This document shows, one piece after another, positions 1-12,200 of a stretch of DNA of 64,000 nucleotides. The position numbers were made by a program, and so were the translations under genes. This stretch comes from Rugalucina vietnamica. Taxonomy: Eukaryota > Mollusca > Bivalvia > Lucinida > Lucinidae. How positions within the stretch are numbered: the first letter of the stretch is position 1; the number at the start of each line of letters is the position of its first letter. Location: the NCBI GenBank assembly GCA_964017185.1, contig OZ024871.1, positions 57,029,226-57,093,225 of the forward strand, given 5' to 3'. Below the pieces are notes generated by a model. It did no database searches and was not told where the DNA came from. It saw only the letters and a program-made list of their open reading frames with translations.

Positions 1-54
1 TATGAAGCACAGTACTTAGGGAATATCAAAGGTATCCTGTATCTTAACTCATAC

Positions 55-267
55 CTGCGTTTCCTTGGTGATGGACCACCAGGATACCTGCCATCATACT
101 GTAATGGCCCCGTCCCCGGTGGTGCCGGAGGAGGGCCACTGGACTGTGGTGGTGTGCTGCCTGATGGAGGGTTGACTGGACCAGGAGGGAACCCGTAGGT
201 CCTGTCTGCACCATGATAGAGATCATACAGCTGTTTATACTTCTCAAATACCTCTTCTTCCTTTGGC
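55..267 (-). CDS. RBBP6: RBBP6 exon 15: coiled/charged segment and proline-rich tail
   Basis: Acceptor CCCGTTGCAG, donor GTATGA at 49-54. In phase 2 it reads RPKEEEVFEKYKQLYDLYHG, then a PPSGSTPPQSSGPPPAPPG tract and PSPRKR. The EKYKQLYDLYHG stretch resembles the WERKYREWYEKYYKGY motif that follows the RS domain in vertebrate RBBP6. Last exon in the window; coding continues to the left. Confidence 0.85.
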
Positions 268-3200
268 CTGCAACGGGAGGACAACATACAGGTTATTTTT
301 GCAATCTAGTCCACGATGGAAAAGATCCATGCAAAAATAGGACTTTTTGGATGGAAAAGCCTTCCATTTTTATAATTTCAATTAAGAAGAATGAATAAAT
401 AATACTGTTCATTGACAGTCACCTATATTCCAATGTTGTTTTTGATTGACTGTTAGTGATGCATTGAAATTATGTCAAAATGATTGACTGTTAGTGATGC
501 ATTGAAATTATGTCATTTGAACCATTAAACCTGAGATTCCCAGGCGTTATTTCTACCAAAAATGCTGTTGACAGTTGTGGAAAAACTTGCACCGAACATG
601 GATGGTAAAACCTACCAGTGTCCACAATTTTAGCAAAGCAAAATTCCCTGCCTTTTCCCTGATTCAATCCAAATTTCCCGGACTGAAATTTTGTGTATTT
701 TGCATGTAATTTTCTTGCATCTAGGGAGACAGAGAGCACCACTTTTTTGTTTCTTCACAAAGAATAATTTGAAATAAATTTGAATAATGCTTTATTCCAT
801 TTTTATAATTTCAATTTAGAAGAATGAATAAATAATACTGTTCATTGACGGTCACCTATATTCCAATGTTTTTCAATAAGAAAAATGATTGACTGTTAGT
901 GATGAATTGAAATTATGTCATTTGAACCATTAAACCTGAGATTCCCAGGCGTTGTTTCTACCAAAAATGCTGTTGTGGAAAAACTTGCACTCAACATGGA
1001 TGGCAAAACCTACCAGTGTCCACAATTTTAGCAAAGCAAAATTCCCTGCCTTTTCCCTGATTCAATCCAAATTTCCCGGACTGAAATTTTGTGTATTTTG
1101 CATGTAATTTTCTTGCATCTAGGGAGACAGAGAGCACCACTTTTTTGTTTCTTCACAAAGAATAATTTGAAATAAATTTGAATAATGCTTTATTCCATTT
1201 TTATAATTTCAATTTAGAAGAATGAATAAATAATACTGTTCATTGACGGTCACCTATATTCCAATGTTTTTCAATAAGAAAAATGATTGACTGTTAGTGA
1301 TGAATTGAAATTATGTCATTTGAACCATTAAACCTGAGATTCCCAGGCGTTATTTCTACCAAAAATGCTGTTGTGGAAAAACTTGCACTCAACATGGATG
1401 GCAAAACCTACCAGTGTCCACAATTTTAGCAAAGCAAAATTCCCTGCCTTTTCCCTGATTCAATCCAAATTTCCCGGACTGAAATTTTGTGTATTTTGCA
1501 TGTAATTTTCTTGCATCTAGGGAGACAGAGAGCACCACTTTTTTGTTTCTTCACAAAGAATAATTTGAAATAAATTTGAATAATACTTTTTTTAAGAAAA
1601 TGCAAGTTTCTTACTACTTATTCAATTATTATAAATTCAAACATGAAGAAAAATTATTCTCGATATCTATGCAATTCAAAAACCTGTCTAATAAAAATTC
1701 CCTAACTTTTAAAATTCCCTGATGTCAAAATTCCCTGACCTTAAAGTAATATTTTTCCCTGACTTTCTCCCTAAACATGGACATCCTGCAAAGGCTGATT
1801 AGGAGGGAAATCCATCCAAATTGAAATCGTTAAATTGGAAGACTTTTCCATCAAAAATGTTACTTTTTTGGCTTGGATGGTTTTCCATCCTGGTTGGTTA
1901 ATTTGGGTTTAAACGTCCCACCAGCAGCTAAGGTCATATGGAGACAGAACCTCAGTTTATAGTCTCATCCGACAGACTGGAGAAGCCCGATATCGAACCT
2001 GCAAACCCTGGTTTTACAAGATGTGACATAACCACTGCGCCAGGGAGGCTTCATTTTCAATCCTGGACTGGACTGTTTTGACAGGTTGCATGCTGTGCAA
2101 CATAGAAGTGTAGATCACCTAAAGTTCTCATGTTTACCATACTAGGGGCATATGAACCATTTCCATTATCACTGACCATAACTACAAACTTCTTTCATTA
2201 CCATGCAAACACTTTTGGTTCAGCAGATGTTAGATGTATGGAACGTGAGAGAATCTGAAGTCACAGATAATTATCTCAGATATACGATCAACATATCCGG
2301 TAGATCCACAATTATATATTTTAACCAAAAACTAACATTCAGTTAAATGCCCAATCTTTTATCTCAGATATACGATCAACATATCCGGTAGATCCACAAT
2401 TATATATTTTAACCAAAAACTAAAATTCAGTTAAATGCCCAATCTTCTTTTATCTCAGATATACGATCAACATATCCGGTAGATCCACAATTATATATTT
2501 TAACCAAAAACTAACATTCAGTTAAATGCCCAATCTTTTGAATGATGAGAATTGTGCTTCAATTGCTATTGCCAGATAAGAAGTCCTAAAAATTTAAGCT
2601 GCTACCTAGCCTCCATTTGAAAAGTTTTCACTTGTTTTTCTGGCCCCTGCCCATTGGGGCCTAAAGAAATAGATGGGCTGCTTGCGCCTCCAGGCAACTA
2701 CTGACTGACTAGAAAACTTTCATTTAGTCAGCTGTAGATCATGTTTATAACAATACCTTTGCCTAAAATTTACACATCATGCTTCACAAATGTAAAGAAC
2801 TTAACTACAAGTATGTACAAAGTTTTGCTGAGATTCGAGGGTGGGCATAAAATAACTTGCAATGTGATGTTTGAGTCGCTAATTTCCTTTCTACAGTAAA
2901 AATGGACAAATGGACTTTAGTGTTCACTTAAACTCATCTTCAACCAATCACATTATTTAAAACTTCAAACGCCTGAGAAAATCATGATGAATGAATTTTC
3001 AAACTTTTGTATTTGTAAACCTTGAACACTGGATTGTGAAATTATAATTGAGCCGCCCCATGAGAAAACCAACAATCTGCATAGGCGAAAACAAAGACGC
3101 AGATCAGCTTCGCGGTAACCGCGAAGCTGATCAGCGCCTTTGTTTTCGCTACACGGATAGTACAATTCCTCTTCCACCTAAATCCGAAATTTCAAGCTTC

Positions 3201-6200
3201 TAGCTCCTTTCTGTGCTTGTACAGGCCGGTTTGTGTCTGACCTGTTCGGAAACCACATTGTTGGTTTTCCCACGAGGCGGCTCATATGTTTCATTAGTGG
3301 ATTCATTATGTGTGGTAGTGTAAAACTGCAAATGCAATCAACTTATAGGTTGTTAAGAAGGACAATTCGATGCTCCTAAAGAATCTCAAACAACTTCTCA
3401 GTTTCAAACTAATGTACGATTTAGCACTTCTGAGACCAACGGCAGACATTACAACCATAATTGTCCGTGCAATTGACTCCTCCGCCAGCAAGGTATAGCC
3501 ACGCCCACCCCTATTTCCTTAGACAAACATTGTGTTTTTGCACCTGTATTTACCTGTAAAAAGCACGTGGGTTTGTTTGTCTAACCCACGTGTTGTCTAA
3601 CAGTCATTGACCGTTAGCTAATGTGCAGATTTGAATGGTCAATATAAAAATGAATATTAATGATGGGTGGTTTTACGGAGGACTCAATTGGGTTGTGAAG
3701 TAACATTAAGCTGAAACTCCTTATACACCACTCAGACAATTCGAAGACCCATTTCGATTGATTGTTTTGAGGTCTAACATCCCGTTACCAAATTTTCAGT
3801 CATGTCGGGGCAGAGCCACCGCTTCCTGGGTTTTAACCACTACTCTGGGGAGTTAATGTGTCTTGCTCAAGGACACAAAACAGTGCCGCCAGTGGGAATC
3901 AAACCCAGGACCTCTTGATTCCAAGTCCGATGCTCTGCTGCTGTGCCAGCAAGAAATATTTTAAGTGTTATTGTTGATATATACTCATCTAAAGAAGTTT
4001 TGCATCACTTAGATTTATTCATATTTTTAAGTGACACTATCAGTCTAAACCTATCATTTTGAATTTGCAGTCTAAAAGAATTAGTGTGATAAACGATAAA
4101 ATTTGATGAAAATTTGAAAATGCCCTTTTTAGGTAAATACTGAAAATCGAAAAAAAAAAAAAAAAATGCCATGGGGTTCAGAACTCATTTTTGTTTCCAA
4201 ATTTACACACAAGAACTCGAAAACCAATAACTAAGCCAAAGACAATAATGGCAAAATTTGGGAAAAAATGCATTTTTTGTCAACATTGCATTTTTTGACG
4301 TTTTTATCATAAATACATGTGGGTGATCCAACAAAGAATTGGACTTTCTGAATTATTTCTATGTAAAATAAAATTTGCTTACTGAGAGTAAATTATTGTT
4401 GCTCAAAATAATGCAACCTCAATTCACCGCTAAAATTTGACATCTAGACAACAACCCGTTAGAAAACAGTCCATGGCCACGGAGGTAATATGTACCATGA
4501 AATTGGGGCTACGGGTGGTAAATATTTCATAGCCCCGAGTATAAATGACATAATAGTTATTAACCTTGAAATTATCAGTTACAATGCAAATATTGCAAAT
4601 GAATTACAAACGAGACAACTGAACTTTTAGATTTATAATGCCTAGCAGCCACAGAACTCAGAAAAGGCTTTAAGTAAGAATTCATAGAACTGTTGCTAGG
4701 CAACCATCTCTCGATCACCAACACTAAATCCAAATTGACTGTAGAAAAATCTTTCAGAGATGATGTTTAACACGGACAATAATCATACTATGATCAGTTA
4801 TCTTTTTTAAAATGTGTGGCATAGCTTTATTTTAATAGGCTATATCAGTTCAAAGGACAAATCATGGCCATAGATACTGCACGAGAAATTCTTAATTTAC
4901 CACAGCAACCAAAGTTGTTGAGCAAATCTGATACAATGTGTTCTATAGAGACATCAGATGTGTATCTAGTAAATGAAAGTAGTAAACTTGAGTCAGTCAA
5001 TAGAGTTTATGAAATAGGAGAAAAAGTCCCATTCATTGTTGGATCACCCTCATTGGAGCAAATTGGTACATGTAAAATCATCTTCCCTATACATTTTGGA
5101 TCAGTATCAGTTTTGATACCAAAACCGTCCATATACACATGGACCTCTTTTTTTGACTATTTTTGCTATATGTCTATACATTTTACTCTCGTAACATAAA
5201 TTGGATAGCTAACACAGAAATTTGCTTGGACCCCAACAATAATGTTATAAAGAGGTTTTGGTGTACATGTATTTTCTTCTGTTAAAAGAGATCTTGTGCC
5301 AAAGATTTCACATACCGATAAGCATTTTTTATGTGCAACTTCTTAAGCCTGAATTTGGATGGTTTGATAAGCAGTACCAAAGGGTTGCTGCATGCTTTGT
5401 GTAGTGGAACATCAACCAATTTTGTTGGAGAGATGAGCTACTTCGCTAGCTTTACTAAGAATTCTGAGTTACTTAGAATTCAAAAAAAATCTCAATCATC
5501 ATTATATTTTTGTCAAAAGTTGCATTTTTATCCCAAATTCAATTTTTACTGTTATGGTTTCAATGATTGCTTTCATTATCTCGAGCAAGGCTATGATACG
5601 AATCCAGGTTTGGAAGCTCTGAAATGAAGTTATGAGTTTCTGAGAAAGCATCCCAAATTTTGGTTTTTTCAAAAACATGCATTTTTGCACATTTTTCAAC
5701 CAGATACAGCCCTTTAAAATAGTATCAATTTATCCTTGTTTTGGAATAAGAAAAATATTAAGTGGTGCAAAACTTCTTTTGACGAGTATACATTATCTTT
5801 AGGTGGCTTGCCTCCTCAGCATTCAATTATATTCTACAATTTATATACTGAACAAAAAAAAGAAACGCAACAATAGGCCAACGAGGATTTTCGAGTTTAA
5901 GTGTAAAACGTTGATAGTTTCATGTCTGCTGCTGTATGATTCCCATTCATGGGATATTAGGGTAAATCATGCAAAAAACTGATTTTCATTTCGATAAAAA
6001 TTGAATGAGATTTTTTGTCGTCTTTAATAATGCAAATCAGGAAAGATTTTCTCTGCGCATGCGCACACTTTTGAACCTCCAAATCATCAAGAAACAATGT
6101 CAGCTGCTCCCTTATTAAAATTCATGAAAAAGAAATAAAGTTTCGCGACACAAAAACTCATAATTAAAACCATCAAAATCCCTATATGTTTAATTGAAAG

Positions 6201-9200
6201 GGGAATAATTTCAATTTTATTCATTTTATTTCTTTAACGTGCGAGTTACCTGCTGAGTGGTACATTGTGATTTTGAATGGGGGTTTATAGCGGATTTAAA
6301 TCGTACCATTATTTTAATGCTTGCGCATGCGCACTGTGTGGTTTATCACTTTCAGCATGCCCATGGTCGGCATCGAATAACTCCGTAAATACTCATCAAA
6401 ATGAAAATCGGTTTCTTGCATTCGGAAGCCTGATATCTAATGCAGAAGTAGAAAATGCAATAATTTCTGATTGTATCATAGTTTGCTCAAAATTTAGTGG
6501 AATATTATAGTTGCGTTTCTTTTTTTGTTCAGTATACATTTGAGCCGCCTCGTGGGAAAACCAACAATCTGCATAGGCGAAAACAAAGACGCAGATCAGC
6601 TTTGCGGTAACCGCGAAGCTGATCAGTGCCTTTGTTTTCGCTACTCGGATAGTACAATTCCTCCTCTACTGAACTCCAAAATTTCAAGCTTCTAGCTCTT
6701 TTCTGTGTTTGTACAGGCCGGTTTGTGTCAGACCTGTTCGGAAACCACATTGTTGGTTTTCCCACGAGGCGGCTCATTTATACATTAAACTGGATCATTG
6801 ATGGCAAGGATGGATTGTAAGGTTACAGCCCCACGACCTTACTCATTACTACAGGTGCAGTACTTGCTTTGGTTGTACCAACCACATTCACCTTTTTTGA
6901 TTATCTAGCTCAACCAAAGCAAGCTCAGAATTCACCTTCAGCCCTCAAACAATTGACAATGTGTTGTGATAATTCAAAGTGAAGTAAAATTATTTCTTAT
7001 GTGTTTATCTCTTTATTTCATAAAGAGCTGTTCTTTGCAATTGCAGTATAAATGTTATTTTTTTTTCTATTTGCATTGTACCAATACCACCAGTGATCAA
7101 ATCATTTTCTGAGATTAAATGTCAGAGGTTACCCATTTTCTTAATTTATAATTAAATCTCAGAGGTTTATATGCCAATAGCCTTGTACATGCCCCTTGTC
7201 AGTTTTGTTTAAAATACCACTCAACACTCTGGGTAATAAAAAGAGATGGGAGCTCTGTAAAGTCTCATCTGATAGACTGGAAAAGCATAGGAGCTATTGC
7301 ATTCATCTCGGCACTGGCATTGCTCCAATTATTAAGTTCTTGTCAGTCTGCATCTGATGGATGTGGATGGATGCCTATTTGCAGATACTGGTCTAAAAAT
7401 CTATGCTGTGCCATCGAAACCCACCTAGTAACCCTGAGGTCAGTAAGGGACTAAAATGTTATCAAAGTTTTTGGTTAGTTTTACGAACTACCTTCTTAAC
7501 AACTAGATAGATCTAGTTCAAACCTTGTCTATTTTAAGATATTGGTCTAAGTTTTAAAGTGTATTATGCTGACCTATCCAGGGATTTTTTGGCAATTTTG
7601 GGAAGGGGCCCTAGGGCCTTTCTGGTTGGGAAAATTAGCAACATAAACCCCGAATTTGGGAAATTTTCAGAATATTCAAAGTTGATAATATTTTCCAAGT
7701 TGAAGTTGACATAGTTAATCAAGCTTATGCATTTAGAATCATTAATAATAGCATAACATCAAATTTAAACAGCATTTCAAACAGCAGAACTCGAGTTTCA
7801 CAATGAATTGACCTATAGTAAATTATTTTCAGCTGTGATAGGGAAATTTTTTCTCCAAATTGGGAAAAAAGTCACCTAAATCTCATTGGGAATGGGGCCT
7901 TATTTCGGCCCCCCCCCCCCCCCCCCCCCGAGACACCCGAAAAAAATCCCTGCTATCTCAGCCACGAGTTCAAGGGCATGGACTTCAAAATTAGATTTTA
8001 ATAGATATAGTGACAAAGCACAATTCAGGCAAGTTACGCTGTCCTGCAACAGCTCTTATTAAATTCATTTTTAAACCCCAGGCCTGATTAGACAGTAAAT
8101 CAGTTCTTTTCTAAGACCCGTGGGCAGTTGAAATGCATCATGTTATTGTAGACCTGTGACTTTCCATGTTGGAAAAACAACAATCCTCTTAGTTCTCTTA
8201 ATTTATGTCGAGTTACAATTTACACAGGGTTCCCACGTAAAGTGTTTATATACAAAATTCCATGACTTTTCCATGATAATTCCATGATCGGAGTTAAATT
8301 TCCAGGACTAATTTTTCTGTTTATTTATTTTTTTTGTCATATAACAATTTTTAAATGGCAAGAGCAGATAATTATATTGCAAAAGTAACTTACTTCCAAG
8401 GACATTATTTTCTGATGAAGACAAATAAGTTTGCATGCCCTTTTGAAAAACAGAACTTAATTTATCGAGCGAGCCAGGAAAAGACATCCAAACTGGCATT
8501 TCATAACAAAATTTCATGATTTTTCCATGTTTCATCATTTTTCAAATTCCCTGATTTTTCCATGCATGGAACTTTTTTTAGCCATTTTCCATGTTTTCCA
8601 GTGCCCGTGGGAACCCTGTTACAAGAGGCACTAAATTACTTGATGTAGGCATGGCTGTATCATATAGTTTTTTGCTTGTAATGACCTTCTTCAATCAACG
8701 GTTGAGGACGGTTGAGGTTGTACATGTCCTTTAATATTTTGCAATTCTAAATGTTGCCACACTTATTCTCAATATTTATCACTTGTACAAATGACAACTA
8801 TGTAAACTATCTCATGGCCAAACCTCTACAAAAGATGGTGTGAGACAAATTATCAACAGATGATTTCAGAACTGGAACTTTGACTAAAAAATCATAAGGC
8901 TTTCTTCATGATCCAAATATATGCTGGTGTCAGGTATTTAAGATCGCAAAGTCTGCCTATGATTACTTAAGCCGAGTTCCTTATGCTGTAAAAGTTGGCT
9001 GTAAAAGTTATCAGGCTTGAAATCATAGAAAAGATAACAACAAACATTTTATTGCACAAACAGCTATGTGTATCCGGAGGATACTTGTGTTGTATACTTG
9101 CCTTCCCGCGTAGCCGTAGTCATCTCTTGGTATTGGAGGAAAAGCTCCGTCTCTTGGCGGACCTGCAAAACCATCATCTCTGGGCAATCCTGGATAGTTA

Positions 9201-12200
9201 GGTGATCTATGTCCGGGCGGGGCCCAGTCAGGGGCTCTGTAATCTGGGCCCGGTGGAGGGTAGTCGGGTGGGCGGTAATCAGGGCCTTGCCCAAGGAGTG
9301 GTGGTGGGCCGCGGAAGTTGGGGCCTCTAAGCTCTGGGCCAAACTCCGGTGGGGGAAAGTTAGGTCCACCTGGTGTTGGTCTATTGTAATCCCCACCCCA
9401 GTTCTGGCCTCTATAGTCTGGCCCTCTAAAGTCACCTCGCCTCCCATCTCTACCTTCATAGTTGGGACCCCAGTTATCATCTCTTCTGAACCCTCCCCTA
9501 CCCCTTTCATCCCTCCTGAAGCCCCCTCTACCTCCTCTCTGCTGTCGGAATGGAAGAATAACTGGTGAGAGAGGTCTTGTGATTCGTGGAGGTGTCTTTG
9601 ACTTTTTCCTCTTTCTTGGAGATTTCACAGATTTTGACCCTCCTCTGGCCTTTGCACTTAAAGATTTTTCTTTACTTTTAGACCGTGATCTTGACTTAGG
9701 TTTGTCTTTATTGTTAGGAACACTGGATTTTTTAACATCTATCACTTTATTTTCAATATTATCTTTCATACCAGAGTCAAGTTTTGGTGTGGAAGGCTTT
9801 TCACCATTAACACTAACATTTTCCTTCTCTAAACTTTTCTTTTCTCTTGCACCATTTACTGATTCATTAGATTTACTTAAAGCCAGACTGATTTTCTTTG
9901 CTTTTTCATCAGCTATTTCACTAGAGGTCTTATTAGCAAGATTAAATAATTGATCAACAACACTTTCAGATTTATCAATAGGAACCTGAGTATCTGTTGT
10001 AGGAATGTTTTCCTTTAATGCTTCTTGTGACTTAGATCTTGTTCTAGATTGTGTCTTTCTATCAGGAGTCAGTTTTCTCTTTTGTGGTGGCGGGGTTCTA
10101 GACCGCCTCTTCAATGGAGGTGTTCTGGACCTAAATCTTCTTCCTTTTGATCCAGCTCTCCTGAATGGAGAACCAGCTGGTGATCTCTTGTAGAATCGTC
10201 CTTTTGACCTTGACCTGGTTCTGGATCTCCTGAATGGGGAGCGATTATTTCTTAAAGGTGACCTATATCTGGGACTAATAGATCTTCCCCTGTATGGTGA
10301 TCTTCCCCTAGACCATGACCTCCGTATTCTGGATCGTGATGGTGATCTTGAAAATCTTCTCCTAGGTGACCTTGAATATGACCTGAATCGTGACCTTGAC
10401 CTAGATTTCCTTGGAGACCAAGATCGTCTTGGGGTGTATGATCGTCGTGGTGATCGTCCATATCTTGGTGACGGAGATCTCTGGCGGAACCTTCGAGGAC
10501 TGCCTGATCTTGAGCGTGAGAAACTTCTTCGCCCAGGTGACCTTGACCAATACCTTGGTGGTGTCCTGGACCTGAAAATAATATCGATATTATATAGTGA
10601 TGGCTTACATAAAACTGGACAGGCAGCAACAAATAACCATACAAATAATCTGAAACTGGCTGGTACTGCACAAATTAATGTGGTCTGACAGTTACAATTT
10701 GTACAAAGCAATCGTATTTTAATGCACTATCAATACTATTAAAATGTCAACCAAACCAATTTCAATTGACCGCAATATTTTCTGACCACAAACTATTTCT
10801 GTTCCAACTAAACCAGTAGATCTGATACTGTCTGATTACTGTTTCCTACATCTAATCAATATGCATGTATTTTGTAAATTACTTTAGGTAAAAAGGTCAA
10901 TCATCATACATGCATGTGTGCGGGTAAATAAGGCAGAAAGTGGGCACAAAGTGAAGTCATTAATTTGATGATATTTGATGATTTCATGAAAATTGTTTCC
11001 TGTTCATCATTTAAATCAGGCAATGGATAAGGATGTATTGCACCCGGAAAATAAGCTTTTGACTACTATCAGATATCACCAATGAACACCTTAAGTTATC
11101 CATATACAGTGTAATTTCATCAACATTTTGCCATGAACTTACCTTGACCTATATCTTGGTGACCTTGGTGTCCATGACCTTGACCTAGATCTCTTGGACA
11201 CAGGTTTCTTGTCTCTCTTCTCTAGCTCCTGGGCAAACTTGTCTAGGGGGTCTAGAGATCTGAAACCAGAGGACCAATGGTCCTGTAAACGCTCACCTGA
11301 GATCTGCTGCATATACCAATAAACATGTTTGAATATTATGGTATTTAACTCCAGTGCAGGGGCAGATGAAGCCCTTGGACCATTTTCTTTTTTCAGAATC
11401 TTCAATATTCCGTCCATTTGCCAATTTCCTGCTGGCTTTTCCCTTCAAATGACATTTTAACAGTTTTCCCAATTCAAATGCAAAAGGCAACCCATATTGA
11501 CCTTGCCATATTATATAAACTTGGTCCAGGTCATCACAGGGTCATGATTTATATATACATTGGAGTACTTCTGCCATCGATGCTTCAATCAAGCAGCTTC
11601 ATACCAAGTTTCCTTGAAATCAATCTATCAGAGAAGAAGAGTTTTGATGGGTTTTTACCATATGTGGGCATGGCGGCCATCTTGGTCATGTGACCTAAAT
11701 TATTAATTTACACATTGGTTCCCCCATCCTATGGATGCTTCACATAAAATTTGGCTTTAATTGGCCAAGCGGTTTCAGAGAAGAAGATGCTTGAATATTT
11801 TGGTAATATACATGTATATTGCCCGGGGTGCGGCCATATAAGCCCTTGGGTCCAACTTTTTTAGAATCATTAATATTCAGTCCTACTACCCATTTCCTGC
11901 AAGATTTTAACCTCAAATGACTTTTTTAATTTTTTCCCAATTCAAATGCATAGGCGACCTATGTTGACCTTGTCATAAAATAGGTCAACGTCACCACAGG
12001 GTAATGATTTATATACACATTGTAGTACTTTAGCCATCGATGCTTCATGCGAAATTTCTTTGTAATCAGTCCACCAGTTCCAGATTTTTTAAGGGTTTTT
12101 ACCATATATGGGCATGGCGGCCATCTTGGTCATGTGACCTGGATTACTTATATACACATTGATTCCCCCATTTTATAGATGCTTCACATAAAATTTGGCT

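Noticed and set aside
3049..3284. Protein-like frame with ENKGADQLRGYR and DLRLCFRLC in the family E elements
   Set aside because: The same peptide recurs in every MITE copy because the DNA is repeated; the elements are 236 bp with TIRs and a hairpin and have no start/stop conservation.
9064..10193. Several long open frames on the plus strand and in other minus frames over 9.06-10.7 kb
   Set aside because: They are shadows of the RS/RGG-coding exon 14, whose biased codons keep other frames open; the RBBP6 frame has matching splice phases and homology.
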